Positions 18,450 through 30,930 of a DNA stretch of 64,000 nt are shown piece by piece. Origin of the DNA: Phytophthora sp. 'mugwort' (lineage: Eukaryota > Oomycota > Peronosporomycetes > Peronosporales > Peronosporaceae); contig JAUCEF010000017.1 in the NCBI GenBank assembly GCA_033558025.1, positions 2,728,001 to 2,792,000 on the forward strand, given 5' to 3'. Below the pieces are notes generated by a model. That model was not told where the DNA came from and ran no database searches. It was given only the letters and a program-made list of their open reading frames with translations. The number at the start of each line of letters is the position of its first letter. Positions within the stretch are counted from its first letter, which is position 1. The position numbers and the translations under genes are program-made.

Positions 18450-18521
18450 GGCCTTGTGGTCTAGTGGTATGATTCTCGCTTAGGGTGCGAGAGGTCCCGG
18501 ATTCGATCTCCGGCAAGGCCC
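18450..18521 (+). tRNA. tRNA-Pro(AGG), copy 8
   Basis: Standard unit. Confidence 0.95.
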
Positions 18522-18826
18522 TGCTCTTTGCTTGCCTTTTGGGACGCTCGCGATACGCACTTGTTTTGGCCGCTGTGCGCCGTCTGATGGGTGCGTTGGC
18601 ACGGCCACGTGTGTGGCACGATACGACTCTGTCCACCGCGCCCAAATCAGACGACGGAAATGGAGCGTCTCATTTCAACGGCGGTAGGCGTCCAATATCT
18701 GTGTTGAAGGTCAGGGGAAGGTCAGCACAGCAGCGCGTTGGAACGGAGAACGTCTGGAGAGAGCTGTGAGCATGCGTAGGAGGCGTGCTGGCGGCGCGAC
18801 ATGTGGGTGTGAAGAATGATTTGCGT

Positions 18827-18898
18827 GGCCTTGTGGTCTAGTGGTATGATTCTCGCTTAGGGTGCGAGAGGTCCCGGATTCGATCTCCGGCAAGGCCC
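18827..18898 (+). tRNA. tRNA-Pro(AGG), copy 9
   Basis: Standard unit. Confidence 0.95.
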
Positions 18899-19203
18899 TG
18901 CTCTTTGCTTGCCTTTTGGGACGCTCGCGATACGCACTTGTTTTGGCCGCTGTGCGCCGTCTGATGGGTGCGTTGGCACGGCCACGTGTGTGGCACGATA
19001 CGACTCTGTCCACCGCGCCCAAATCAGACGACGGAAATGGAGCGTCTCATTTCAACGGCGGTAGGCGTCCAATATCTGTGTTGAAGGTCAGGGGAAGGTC
19101 AGCACAGCAGCGCGTTGGAACGGAGAACGTCTGGAGAGAGCTGTGAGCATGCGTAGGAGGCGTGCTGGCGGCGCGACATGTGGGTGTGAAGAATGATTTG
19201 CGT

Positions 19204-19275
19204 GGCCTTGTGGTCTAGTGGTATGATTCTCGCTTAGGGTGCGAGAGGTCCCGGATTCGATCTCCGGCAAGGCCC
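19204..19275 (+). tRNA. tRNA-Pro(AGG), copy 10
   Basis: Standard unit. Confidence 0.95.
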
Positions 19276-19580
19276 TGCTCTTTGCTTGCCTTTTGGGACG
19301 CTCGCGATACGCACTTGTTTTGGCCGCTGTGCGCCGTCTGATGGGTGCGTTGGCACGGCCACGTGTGTGGCACGATACGACTCTGTCCACCGCGCCCAAA
19401 TCAGACGACGGAAATGGAGCGTCTCATTTCAACGGCGGTAGGCGTCCAATATCTGTGTTGAAGGTCAGGGGAAGGTCAGCACAGCAGCGCGTTGGAACGG
19501 AGAACGTCTGGAGAGAGCTGTGAGCATGCGTAGGAGGCGTGCTGGCGGCGCGACATGTGGGTGTGAAGAATGATTTGCGT

Positions 19581-19652
19581 GGCCTTGTGGTCTAGTGGTA
19601 TGATTCTCGCTTAGGGTGCGAGAGGTCCCGGATTCGATCTCCGGCAAGGCCC
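19581..19652 (+). tRNA. tRNA-Pro(AGG), copy 11
   Basis: 378-bp unit: CCGTGCCC, AGCATAG and extra A (GCGAACATG). Confidence 0.95.
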
Positions 19653-19958
19653 TGCTCTTTGCTTGCCTTTTGGGACGCTCGCGATACGCACTTGTTTTGG
19701 CCGCTGTGCGCCGTCTGATGGGTGCGTTGGCACGGCCACGTGTGTGGCACGATACGACTCTGTCCACCGTGCCCAAATCAGACGACGGAAATGGAGCGTC
19801 TCATTTCAACGGCGGTAGGCGTCCAATATCTGTGTTGAAGGTCAGGGGAAGGTCAGCATAGCAGCGCGTTGGAACGGAGAACGTCTGGAGAGAGCTGTGA
19901 GCATGCGTAGGAGGCGTGCTGGCGGCGCGAACATGTGGGTGTGAAGAATGATTTGCGT

Positions 19959-20030
19959 GGCCTTGTGGTCTAGTGGTATGATTCTCGCTTAGGGTGCGAG
20001 AGGTCCCGGATTCGATCTCCGGCAAGGCCC
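19959..20030 (+). tRNA. tRNA-Pro(AGG), copy 12
   Basis: Standard unit. Confidence 0.95.
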
Positions 20031-20335
20031 TGCTCTTTGCTTGCCTTTTGGGACGCTCGCGATACGCACTTGTTTTGGCCGCTGTGCGCCGTCTGATGGG
20101 TGCGTTGGCACGGCCACGTGTGTGGCACGATACGACTCTGTCCACCGCGCCCAAATCAGACGACGGAAATGGAGCGTCTCATTTCAACGGCGGTAGGCGT
20201 CCAATATCTGTGTTGAAGGTCAGGGGAAGGTCAGCACAGCAGCGCGTTGGAACGGAGAACGTCTGGAGAGAGCTGTGAGCATGCGTAGGAGGCGTGCTGG
20301 CGGCGCGACATGTGGGTGTGAAGAATGATTTGCGT

Positions 20336-20407
20336 GGCCTTGTGGTCTAGTGGTATGATTCTCGCTTAGGGTGCGAGAGGTCCCGGATTCGATCTCCGGC
20401 AAGGCCC
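20336..20407 (+). tRNA. tRNA-Pro(AGG), copy 13
   Basis: CCGTGCCC and AGCATAG, no extra A. Confidence 0.95.
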
Positions 20408-20712
20408 TGCTCTTTGCTTGCCTTTTGGGACGCTCGCGATACGCACTTGTTTTGGCCGCTGTGCGCCGTCTGATGGGTGCGTTGGCACGGCCACGTGTGT
20501 GGCACGATACGACTCTGTCCACCGTGCCCAAATCAGACGACGGAAATGGAGCGTCTCATTTCAACGGCGGTAGGCGTCCAATATCTGTGTTGAAGGTCAG
20601 GGGAAGGTCAGCATAGCAGCGCGTTGGAACGGAGAACGTCTGGAGAGAGCTGTGAGCATGCGTAGGAGGCGTGCTGGCGGCGCGACATGTGGGTGTGAAG
20701 AATGATTTGCGT

Positions 20713-20784
20713 GGCCTTGTGGTCTAGTGGTATGATTCTCGCTTAGGGTGCGAGAGGTCCCGGATTCGATCTCCGGCAAGGCCC
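20713..20784 (+). tRNA. tRNA-Pro(AGG), copy 14
   Basis: Standard unit. Confidence 0.95.
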
Positions 20785-21089
20785 TGCTCTTTGCTTGCCT
20801 TTTGGGACGCTCGCGATACGCACTTGTTTTGGCCGCTGTGCGCCGTCTGATGGGTGCGTTGGCACGGCCACGTGTGTGGCACGATACGACTCTGTCCACC
20901 GCGCCCAAATCAGACGACGGAAATGGAGCGTCTCATTTCAACGGCGGTAGGCGTCCAATATCTGTGTTGAAGGTCAGGGGAAGGTCAGCACAGCAGCGCG
21001 TTGGAACGGAGAACGTCTGGAGAGAGCTGTGAGCATGCGTAGGAGGCGTGCTGGCGGCGCGACATGTGGGTGTGAAGAATGATTTGCGT

Positions 21090-21161
21090 GGCCTTGTGGT
21101 CTAGTGGTATGATTCTCGCTTAGGGTGCGAGAGGTCCCGGATTCGATCTCCGGCAAGGCCC
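21090..21161 (+). tRNA. tRNA-Pro(AGG), copy 15
   Basis: Standard unit. Confidence 0.95.
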
Positions 21162-21466
21162 TGCTCTTTGCTTGCCTTTTGGGACGCTCGCGATACGCAC
21201 TTGTTTTGGCCGCTGTGCGCCGTCTGATGGGTGCGTTGGCACGGCCACGTGTGTGGCACGATACGACTCTGTCCACCGCGCCCAAATCAGACGACGGAAA
21301 TGGAGCGTCTCATTTCAACGGCGGTAGGCGTCCAATATCTGTGTTGAAGGTCAGGGGAAGGTCAGCACAGCAGCGCGTTGGAACGGAGAACGTCTGGAGA
21401 GAGCTGTGAGCATGCGTAGGAGGCGTGCTGGCGGCGCGACATGTGGGTGTGAAGAATGATTTGCGT

Positions 21467-21538
21467 GGCCTTGTGGTCTAGTGGTATGATTCTCGCTTAG
21501 GGTGCGAGAGGTCCCGGATTCGATCTCCGGCAAGGCCC
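21467..21538 (+). tRNA. tRNA-Pro(AGG), copy 16
   Basis: 366-bp unit. Confidence 0.95.
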
Positions 21539-21832
21539 TGCTCTTTGCTTGCCTTTTGGGACGCTCGCGATACGCACTTGTTTTGGCCGCTGTGCGCCGT
21601 CTGATGGGTGCGTTGGCACGGCCACGTGTGTGGCACGATACGACTCTGTCCACCGCGCCCAAATCAGACGACGGAAATGGAGCGTCTCATTTCAACGGCG
21701 GTAGGCGTCCAATATCTGTGTTGAAGGTCAGCACAGCAGCGCGTTGGAACGGAGAACGTCTGGAGAGAGCTGTGAGCATGCGTAGGAGGCGTGCTGGCGG
21801 CGCGACATGTGGGTGTGAAGAATGATTTGCGT

Positions 21833-21904
21833 GGCCTTGTGGTCTAGTGGTATGATTCTCGCTTAGGGTGCGAGAGGTCCCGGATTCGATCTCCGGCAAG
21901 GCCC
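21833..21904 (+). tRNA. tRNA-Pro(AGG), copy 17
   Basis: Standard unit. Confidence 0.95.
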
Positions 21905-22209
21905 TGCTCTTTGCTTGCCTTTTGGGACGCTCGCGATACGCACTTGTTTTGGCCGCTGTGCGCCGTCTGATGGGTGCGTTGGCACGGCCACGTGTGTGGC
22001 ACGATACGACTCTGTCCACCGCGCCCAAATCAGACGACGGAAATGGAGCGTCTCATTTCAACGGCGGTAGGCGTCCAATATCTGTGTTGAAGGTCAGGGG
22101 AAGGTCAGCACAGCAGCGCGTTGGAACGGAGAACGTCTGGAGAGAGCTGTGAGCATGCGTAGGAGGCGTGCTGGCGGCGCGACATGTGGGTGTGAAGAAT
22201 GATTTGCGT

Positions 22210-22281
22210 GGCCTTGTGGTCTAGTGGTATGATTCTCGCTTAGGGTGCGAGAGGTCCCGGATTCGATCTCCGGCAAGGCCC
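22210..22281 (+). tRNA. tRNA-Pro(AGG), copy 18
   Basis: Standard unit. Confidence 0.95.
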
Positions 22282-22586
22282 TGCTCTTTGCTTGCCTTTT
22301 GGGACGCTCGCGATACGCACTTGTTTTGGCCGCTGTGCGCCGTCTGATGGGTGCGTTGGCACGGCCACGTGTGTGGCACGATACGACTCTGTCCACCGCG
22401 CCCAAATCAGACGACGGAAATGGAGCGTCTCATTTCAACGGCGGTAGGCGTCCAATATCTGTGTTGAAGGTCAGGGGAAGGTCAGCACAGCAGCGCGTTG
22501 GAACGGAGAACGTCTGGAGAGAGCTGTGAGCATGCGTAGGAGGCGTGCTGGCGGCGCGACATGTGGGTGTGAAGAATGATTTGCGT

Positions 22587-22658
22587 GGCCTTGTGGTCTA
22601 GTGGTATGATTCTCGCTTAGGGTGCGAGAGGTCCCGGATTCGATCTCCGGCAAGGCCC
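22587..22658 (+). tRNA. tRNA-Pro(AGG), copy 19
   Basis: Spacer variant GCGTCTAATA. Confidence 0.95.
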
Positions 22659-22963
22659 TGCTCTTTGCTTGCCTTTTGGGACGCTCGCGATACGCACTTG
22701 TTTTGGCCGCTGTGCGCCGTCTGATGGGTGCGTTGGCACGGCCACGTGTGTGGCACGATACGACTCTGTCCACCGCGCCCAAATCAGACGACGGAAATGG
22801 AGCGTCTCATTTCAACGGCGGTAGGCGTCTAATATCTGTGTTGAAGGTCAGGGGAAGGTCAGCACAGCAGCGCGTTGGAACGGAGAACGTCTGGAGAGAG
22901 CTGTGAGCATGCGTAGGAGGCGTGCTGGCGGCGCGACATGTGGGTGTGAAGAATGATTTGCGT

Positions 22964-23035
22964 GGCCTTGTGGTCTAGTGGTATGATTCTCGCTTAGGGT
23001 GCGAGAGGTCCCGGATTCGATCTCCGGCAAGGCCC
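22964..23035 (+). tRNA. tRNA-Pro(AGG), copy 20
   Basis: Spacer variant TTGTTCTGG with CCGTTTG; second TTTT lost. Confidence 0.95.
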
Positions 23036-23340
23036 TGCTCTTTGCTTGCCTTTTGGGACGCTCGCGATACGCACTTGTTCTGGCCGCTGTGCGCCGTTTG
23101 ATGGGTGCGTTGGCACGGCCACGTGTGTGGCACGATACGACTCTGTCCACCGCGCCCAAATCAGACGACGGAAATGGAGCGTCTCATTTCAACGGCGGTA
23201 GGCGTCCAATATCTGTGTTGAAGGTCAGGGGAAGGTCAGCACAGCAGCGCGTTGGAACGGAGAACGTCTGGAGAGAGCTGTGAGCATGCGTAGGAGGCGT
23301 GCTGGCGGCGCGACATGTGGGTGTGAAGAATGATTTGCGT

Positions 23341-23412
23341 GGCCTTGTGGTCTAGTGGTATGATTCTCGCTTAGGGTGCGAGAGGTCCCGGATTCGATCT
23401 CCGGCAAGGCCC
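23341..23412 (+). tRNA. tRNA-Pro(AGG), copy 21
   Basis: Standard unit. Confidence 0.95.
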
Positions 23413-23717
23413 TGCTCTTTGCTTGCCTTTTGGGACGCTCGCGATACGCACTTGTTTTGGCCGCTGTGCGCCGTCTGATGGGTGCGTTGGCACGGCCACG
23501 TGTGTGGCACGATACGACTCTGTCCACCGCGCCCAAATCAGACGACGGAAATGGAGCGTCTCATTTCAACGGCGGTAGGCGTCCAATATCTGTGTTGAAG
23601 GTCAGGGGAAGGTCAGCACAGCAGCGCGTTGGAACGGAGAACGTCTGGAGAGAGCTGTGAGCATGCGTAGGAGGCGTGCTGGCGGCGCGACATGTGGGTG
23701 TGAAGAATGATTTGCGT

Positions 23718-23789
23718 GGCCTTGTGGTCTAGTGGTATGATTCTCGCTTAGGGTGCGAGAGGTCCCGGATTCGATCTCCGGCAAGGCCC
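23718..23789 (+). tRNA. tRNA-Pro(AGG), copy 22
   Basis: Standard unit. Confidence 0.95.
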
Positions 23790-24094
23790 TGCTCTTTGCT
23801 TGCCTTTTGGGACGCTCGCGATACGCACTTGTTTTGGCCGCTGTGCGCCGTCTGATGGGTGCGTTGGCACGGCCACGTGTGTGGCACGATACGACTCTGT
23901 CCACCGCGCCCAAATCAGACGACGGAAATGGAGCGTCTCATTTCAACGGCGGTAGGCGTCCAATATCTGTGTTGAAGGTCAGGGGAAGGTCAGCACAGCA
24001 GCGCGTTGGAACGGAGAACGTCTGGAGAGAGCTGTGAGCATGCGTAGGAGGCGTGCTGGCGGCGCGACATGTGGGTGTGAAGAATGATTTGCGT

Positions 24095-24166
24095 GGCCTT
24101 GTGGTCTAGTGGTATGATTCTCGCTTAGGGTGCGAGAGGTCCCGGATTCGATCTCCGGCAAGGCCC
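24095..24166 (+). tRNA. tRNA-Pro(AGG), copy 23
   Basis: Standard unit. Confidence 0.95.
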
Positions 24167-24471
24167 TGCTCTTTGCTTGCCTTTTGGGACGCTCGCGATA
24201 CGCACTTGTTTTGGCCGCTGTGCGCCGTCTGATGGGTGCGTTGGCACGGCCACGTGTGTGGCACGATACGACTCTGTCCACCGCGCCCAAATCAGACGAC
24301 GGAAATGGAGCGTCTCATTTCAACGGCGGTAGGCGTCCAATATCTGTGTTGAAGGTCAGGGGAAGGTCAGCACAGCAGCGCGTTGGAACGGAGAACGTCT
24401 GGAGAGAGCTGTGAGCATGCGTAGGAGGCGTGCTGGCGGCGCGACATGTGGGTGTGAAGAATGATTTGCGT

Positions 24472-24543
24472 GGCCTTGTGGTCTAGTGGTATGATTCTCG
24501 CTTAGGGTGCGAGAGGTCCCGGATTCGATCTCCGGCAAGGCCC
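24472..24543 (+). tRNA. tRNA-Pro(AGG), copy 24
   Basis: Spacer variant GGCATGCTGG; start of first long block. Confidence 0.95.
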
Positions 24544-24848
24544 TGCTCTTTGCTTGCCTTTTGGGACGCTCGCGATACGCACTTGTTTTGGCCGCTGTGC
24601 GCCGTCTGATGGGTGCGTTGGCACGGCCACGTGTGTGGCACGATACGACTCTGTCCACCGCGCCCAAATCAGACGACGGAAATGGAGCGTCTCATTTCAA
24701 CGGCGGTAGGCGTCCAATATCTGTGTTGAAGGTCAGGGGAAGGTCAGCACAGCAGCGCGTTGGAACGGAGAACGTCTGGAGAGAGCTGTGAGCATGCGTA
24801 GGAGGCATGCTGGCGGCGCGACATGTGGGTGTGAAGAATGATTTGCGT

Positions 24849-24920
24849 GGCCTTGTGGTCTAGTGGTATGATTCTCGCTTAGGGTGCGAGAGGTCCCGGA
24901 TTCGATCTCCGGCAAGGCCC
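24849..24920 (+). tRNA. tRNA-Pro(AGG), copy 25
   Basis: Standard unit. Confidence 0.95.
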
Positions 24921-25225
24921 TGCTCTTTGCTTGCCTTTTGGGACGCTCGCGATACGCACTTGTTTTGGCCGCTGTGCGCCGTCTGATGGGTGCGTTGGCA
25001 CGGCCACGTGTGTGGCACGATACGACTCTGTCCACCGCGCCCAAATCAGACGACGGAAATGGAGCGTCTCATTTCAACGGCGGTAGGCGTCCAATATCTG
25101 TGTTGAAGGTCAGGGGAAGGTCAGCACAGCAGCGCGTTGGAACGGAGAACGTCTGGAGAGAGCTGTGAGCATGCGTAGGAGGCGTGCTGGCGGCGCGACA
25201 TGTGGGTGTGAAGAATGATTTGCGT

Positions 25226-25297
25226 GGCCTTGTGGTCTAGTGGTATGATTCTCGCTTAGGGTGCGAGAGGTCCCGGATTCGATCTCCGGCAAGGCCC
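25226..25297 (+). tRNA. tRNA-Pro(AGG), copy 26
   Basis: Standard unit. Confidence 0.95.
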
Positions 25298-25602
25298 TGC
25301 TCTTTGCTTGCCTTTTGGGACGCTCGCGATACGCACTTGTTTTGGCCGCTGTGCGCCGTCTGATGGGTGCGTTGGCACGGCCACGTGTGTGGCACGATAC
25401 GACTCTGTCCACCGCGCCCAAATCAGACGACGGAAATGGAGCGTCTCATTTCAACGGCGGTAGGCGTCCAATATCTGTGTTGAAGGTCAGGGGAAGGTCA
25501 GCACAGCAGCGCGTTGGAACGGAGAACGTCTGGAGAGAGCTGTGAGCATGCGTAGGAGGCGTGCTGGCGGCGCGACATGTGGGTGTGAAGAATGATTTGC
25601 GT

Positions 25603-25674
25603 GGCCTTGTGGTCTAGTGGTATGATTCTCGCTTAGGGTGCGAGAGGTCCCGGATTCGATCTCCGGCAAGGCCC
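25603..25674 (+). tRNA. tRNA-Pro(AGG), copy 27
   Basis: Standard unit. Confidence 0.95.
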
Positions 25675-25979
25675 TGCTCTTTGCTTGCCTTTTGGGACGC
25701 TCGCGATACGCACTTGTTTTGGCCGCTGTGCGCCGTCTGATGGGTGCGTTGGCACGGCCACGTGTGTGGCACGATACGACTCTGTCCACCGCGCCCAAAT
25801 CAGACGACGGAAATGGAGCGTCTCATTTCAACGGCGGTAGGCGTCCAATATCTGTGTTGAAGGTCAGGGGAAGGTCAGCACAGCAGCGCGTTGGAACGGA
25901 GAACGTCTGGAGAGAGCTGTGAGCATGCGTAGGAGGCGTGCTGGCGGCGCGACATGTGGGTGTGAAGAATGATTTGCGT

Positions 25980-26051
25980 GGCCTTGTGGTCTAGTGGTAT
26001 GATTCTCGCTTAGGGTGCGAGAGGTCCCGGATTCGATCTCCGGCAAGGCCC
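25980..26051 (+). tRNA. tRNA-Pro(AGG), copy 28
   Basis: Standard unit. Confidence 0.95.
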
Positions 26052-26356
26052 TGCTCTTTGCTTGCCTTTTGGGACGCTCGCGATACGCACTTGTTTTGGC
26101 CGCTGTGCGCCGTCTGATGGGTGCGTTGGCACGGCCACGTGTGTGGCACGATACGACTCTGTCCACCGCGCCCAAATCAGACGACGGAAATGGAGCGTCT
26201 CATTTCAACGGCGGTAGGCGTCCAATATCTGTGTTGAAGGTCAGGGGAAGGTCAGCACAGCAGCGCGTTGGAACGGAGAACGTCTGGAGAGAGCTGTGAG
26301 CATGCGTAGGAGGCGTGCTGGCGGCGCGACATGTGGGTGTGAAGAATGATTTGCGT

Positions 26357-26428
26357 GGCCTTGTGGTCTAGTGGTATGATTCTCGCTTAGGGTGCGAGAG
26401 GTCCCGGATTCGATCTCCGGCAAGGCCC
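26357..26428 (+). tRNA. tRNA-Pro(AGG), copy 29
   Basis: Standard unit. Confidence 0.95.
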
Positions 26429-26733
26429 TGCTCTTTGCTTGCCTTTTGGGACGCTCGCGATACGCACTTGTTTTGGCCGCTGTGCGCCGTCTGATGGGTG
26501 CGTTGGCACGGCCACGTGTGTGGCACGATACGACTCTGTCCACCGCGCCCAAATCAGACGACGGAAATGGAGCGTCTCATTTCAACGGCGGTAGGCGTCC
26601 AATATCTGTGTTGAAGGTCAGGGGAAGGTCAGCACAGCAGCGCGTTGGAACGGAGAACGTCTGGAGAGAGCTGTGAGCATGCGTAGGAGGCGTGCTGGCG
26701 GCGCGACATGTGGGTGTGAAGAATGATTTGCGT

Positions 26734-26805
26734 GGCCTTGTGGTCTAGTGGTATGATTCTCGCTTAGGGTGCGAGAGGTCCCGGATTCGATCTCCGGCAA
26801 GGCCC
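26734..26805 (+). tRNA. tRNA-Pro(AGG), copy 30
   Basis: TTGTTCTGG/CCGTTTG variant. Confidence 0.95.
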
Positions 26806-27110
26806 TGCTCTTTGCTTGCCTTTTGGGACGCTCGCGATACGCACTTGTTCTGGCCGCTGTGCGCCGTTTGATGGGTGCGTTGGCACGGCCACGTGTGTGG
26901 CACGATACGACTCTGTCCACCGCGCCCAAATCAGACGACGGAAATGGAGCGTCTCATTTCAACGGCGGTAGGCGTCCAATATCTGTGTTGAAGGTCAGGG
27001 GAAGGTCAGCACAGCAGCGCGTTGGAACGGAGAACGTCTGGAGAGAGCTGTGAGCATGCGTAGGAGGCGTGCTGGCGGCGCGACATGTGGGTGTGAAGAA
27101 TGATTTGCGT

Positions 27111-27182
27111 GGCCTTGTGGTCTAGTGGTATGATTCTCGCTTAGGGTGCGAGAGGTCCCGGATTCGATCTCCGGCAAGGCCC
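27111..27182 (+). tRNA. tRNA-Pro(AGG), copy 31
   Basis: 366-bp unit. Confidence 0.95.
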
Positions 27183-27476
27183 TGCTCTTTGCTTGCCTTT
27201 TGGGACGCTCGCGATACGCACTTGTTTTGGCCGCTGTGCGCCGTCTGATGGGTGCGTTGGCACGGCCACGTGTGTGGCACGATACGACTCTGTCCACCGC
27301 GCCCAAATCAGACGACGGAAATGGAGCGTCTCATTTCAACGGCGGTAGGCGTCCAATATCTGTGTTGAAGGTCAGCACAGCAGCGCGTTGGAACGGAGAA
27401 CGTCTGGAGAGAGCTGTGAGCATGCGTAGGAGGCGTGCTGGCGGCGCGACATGTGGGTGTGAAGAATGATTTGCGT

Positions 27477-27548
27477 GGCCTTGTGGTCTAGTGGTATGAT
27501 TCTCGCTTAGGGTGCGAGAGGTCCCGGATTCGATCTCCGGCAAGGCCC
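27477..27548 (+). tRNA. tRNA-Pro(AGG), copy 32
   Basis: GCGTCTAATA variant. Confidence 0.95.
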
Positions 27549-27853
27549 TGCTCTTTGCTTGCCTTTTGGGACGCTCGCGATACGCACTTGTTTTGGCCGC
27601 TGTGCGCCGTCTGATGGGTGCGTTGGCACGGCCACGTGTGTGGCACGATACGACTCTGTCCACCGCGCCCAAATCAGACGACGGAAATGGAGCGTCTCAT
27701 TTCAACGGCGGTAGGCGTCTAATATCTGTGTTGAAGGTCAGGGGAAGGTCAGCACAGCAGCGCGTTGGAACGGAGAACGTCTGGAGAGAGCTGTGAGCAT
27801 GCGTAGGAGGCGTGCTGGCGGCGCGACATGTGGGTGTGAAGAATGATTTGCGT

Positions 27854-27925
27854 GGCCTTGTGGTCTAGTGGTATGATTCTCGCTTAGGGTGCGAGAGGTC
27901 CCGGATTCGATCTCCGGCAAGGCCC
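27854..27925 (+). tRNA. tRNA-Pro(AGG), copy 33
   Basis: Spacer variant TTGGTACGGCC. Confidence 0.95.
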
Positions 27926-28230
27926 TGCTCTTTGCTTGCCTTTTGGGACGCTCGCGATACGCACTTGTTTTGGCCGCTGTGCGCCGTCTGATGGGTGCGT
28001 TGGTACGGCCACGTGTGTGGCACGATACGACTCTGTCCACCGCGCCCAAATCAGACGACGGAAATGGAGCGTCTCATTTCAACGGCGGTAGGCGTCCAAT
28101 ATCTGTGTTGAAGGTCAGGGGAAGGTCAGCACAGCAGCGCGTTGGAACGGAGAACGTCTGGAGAGAGCTGTGAGCATGCGTAGGAGGCGTGCTGGCGGCG
28201 CGACATGTGGGTGTGAAGAATGATTTGCGT

Positions 28231-28302
28231 GGCCTTGTGGTCTAGTGGTATGATTCTCGCTTAGGGTGCGAGAGGTCCCGGATTCGATCTCCGGCAAGGC
28301 CC
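28231..28302 (+). tRNA. tRNA-Pro(AGG), copy 34
   Basis: GCGTCTAATA variant. Confidence 0.95.
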
Positions 28303-28607
28303 TGCTCTTTGCTTGCCTTTTGGGACGCTCGCGATACGCACTTGTTTTGGCCGCTGTGCGCCGTCTGATGGGTGCGTTGGCACGGCCACGTGTGTGGCAC
28401 GATACGACTCTGTCCACCGCGCCCAAATCAGACGACGGAAATGGAGCGTCTCATTTCAACGGCGGTAGGCGTCTAATATCTGTGTTGAAGGTCAGGGGAA
28501 GGTCAGCACAGCAGCGCGTTGGAACGGAGAACGTCTGGAGAGAGCTGTGAGCATGCGTAGGAGGCGTGCTGGCGGCGCGACATGTGGGTGTGAAGAATGA
28601 TTTGCGT

Positions 28608-28679
28608 GGCCTTGTGGTCTAGTGGTATGATTCTCGCTTAGGGTGCGAGAGGTCCCGGATTCGATCTCCGGCAAGGCCC
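28608..28679 (+). tRNA. tRNA-Pro(AGG), copy 35
   Basis: Standard unit. Confidence 0.95.
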
Positions 28680-28984
28680 TGCTCTTTGCTTGCCTTTTGG
28701 GACGCTCGCGATACGCACTTGTTTTGGCCGCTGTGCGCCGTCTGATGGGTGCGTTGGCACGGCCACGTGTGTGGCACGATACGACTCTGTCCACCGCGCC
28801 CAAATCAGACGACGGAAATGGAGCGTCTCATTTCAACGGCGGTAGGCGTCCAATATCTGTGTTGAAGGTCAGGGGAAGGTCAGCACAGCAGCGCGTTGGA
28901 ACGGAGAACGTCTGGAGAGAGCTGTGAGCATGCGTAGGAGGCGTGCTGGCGGCGCGACATGTGGGTGTGAAGAATGATTTGCGT

Positions 28985-29056
28985 GGCCTTGTGGTCTAGT
29001 GGTATGATTCTCGCTTAGGGTGCGAGAGGTCCCGGATTCGATCTCCGGCAAGGCCC
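28985..29056 (+). tRNA. tRNA-Pro(AGG), copy 36
   Basis: GCGTCTAATA variant. Confidence 0.95.
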
Positions 29057-29361
29057 TGCTCTTTGCTTGCCTTTTGGGACGCTCGCGATACGCACTTGTT
29101 TTGGCCGCTGTGCGCCGTCTGATGGGTGCGTTGGCACGGCCACGTGTGTGGCACGATACGACTCTGTCCACCGCGCCCAAATCAGACGACGGAAATGGAG
29201 CGTCTCATTTCAACGGCGGTAGGCGTCTAATATCTGTGTTGAAGGTCAGGGGAAGGTCAGCACAGCAGCGCGTTGGAACGGAGAACGTCTGGAGAGAGCT
29301 GTGAGCATGCGTAGGAGGCGTGCTGGCGGCGCGACATGTGGGTGTGAAGAATGATTTGCGT

Positions 29362-29433
29362 GGCCTTGTGGTCTAGTGGTATGATTCTCGCTTAGGGTGC
29401 GAGAGGTCCCGGATTCGATCTCCGGCAAGGCCC
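29362..29433 (+). tRNA. tRNA-Pro(AGG), copy 37
   Basis: Standard unit. Confidence 0.95.
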
Positions 29434-29738
29434 TGCTCTTTGCTTGCCTTTTGGGACGCTCGCGATACGCACTTGTTTTGGCCGCTGTGCGCCGTCTGAT
29501 GGGTGCGTTGGCACGGCCACGTGTGTGGCACGATACGACTCTGTCCACCGCGCCCAAATCAGACGACGGAAATGGAGCGTCTCATTTCAACGGCGGTAGG
29601 CGTCCAATATCTGTGTTGAAGGTCAGGGGAAGGTCAGCACAGCAGCGCGTTGGAACGGAGAACGTCTGGAGAGAGCTGTGAGCATGCGTAGGAGGCGTGC
29701 TGGCGGCGCGACATGTGGGTGTGAAGAATGATTTGCGT

Positions 29739-29810
29739 GGCCTTGTGGTCTAGTGGTATGATTCTCGCTTAGGGTGCGAGAGGTCCCGGATTCGATCTCC
29801 GGCAAGGCCC
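29739..29810 (+). tRNA. tRNA-Pro(AGG), copy 38
   Basis: GCGTCTAATA variant. Confidence 0.95.
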
Positions 29811-30115
29811 TGCTCTTTGCTTGCCTTTTGGGACGCTCGCGATACGCACTTGTTTTGGCCGCTGTGCGCCGTCTGATGGGTGCGTTGGCACGGCCACGTG
29901 TGTGGCACGATACGACTCTGTCCACCGCGCCCAAATCAGACGACGGAAATGGAGCGTCTCATTTCAACGGCGGTAGGCGTCTAATATCTGTGTTGAAGGT
30001 CAGGGGAAGGTCAGCACAGCAGCGCGTTGGAACGGAGAACGTCTGGAGAGAGCTGTGAGCATGCGTAGGAGGCGTGCTGGCGGCGCGACATGTGGGTGTG
30101 AAGAATGATTTGCGT

Positions 30116-30187
30116 GGCCTTGTGGTCTAGTGGTATGATTCTCGCTTAGGGTGCGAGAGGTCCCGGATTCGATCTCCGGCAAGGCCC
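30116..30187 (+). tRNA. tRNA-Pro(AGG), copy 39
   Basis: Spacer variant GCGCAACATG. Confidence 0.95.
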
Positions 30188-30492
30188 TGCTCTTTGCTTG
30201 CCTTTTGGGACGCTCGCGATACGCACTTGTTTTGGCCGCTGTGCGCCGTCTGATGGGTGCGTTGGCACGGCCACGTGTGTGGCACGATACGACTCTGTCC
30301 ACCGCGCCCAAATCAGACGACGGAAATGGAGCGTCTCATTTCAACGGCGGTAGGCGTCCAATATCTGTGTTGAAGGTCAGGGGAAGGTCAGCACAGCAGC
30401 GCGTTGGAACGGAGAACGTCTGGAGAGAGCTGTGAGCATGCGTAGGAGGCGTGCTGGCGGCGCAACATGTGGGTGTGAAGAATGATTTGCGT

Positions 30493-30564
30493 GGCCTTGT
30501 GGTCTAGTGGTATGATTCTCGCTTAGGGTGCGAGAGGTCCCGGATTCGATCTCCGGCAAGGCCC
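30493..30564 (+). tRNA. tRNA-Pro(AGG), copy 40
   Basis: 366-bp unit. Confidence 0.95.
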
Positions 30565-30858
30565 TGCTCTTTGCTTGCCTTTTGGGACGCTCGCGATACG
30601 CACTTGTTTTGGCCGCTGTGCGCCGTCTGATGGGTGCGTTGGCACGGCCACGTGTGTGGCACGATACGACTCTGTCCACCGCGCCCAAATCAGACGACGG
30701 AAATGGAGCGTCTCATTTCAACGGCGGTAGGCGTCCAATATCTGTGTTGAAGGTCAGCACAGCAGCGCGTTGGAACGGAGAACGTCTGGAGAGAGCTGTG
30801 AGCATGCGTAGGAGGCGTGCTGGCGGCGCGACATGTGGGTGTGAAGAATGATTTGCGT

Positions 30859-30930
30859 GGCCTTGTGGTCTAGTGGTATGATTCTCGCTTAGGGTGCGAG
30901 AGGTCCCGGATTCGATCTCCGGCAAGGCCC
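30859..30930 (+). tRNA. tRNA-Pro(AGG), copy 41
   Basis: GCGCAACATG variant. Confidence 0.95.
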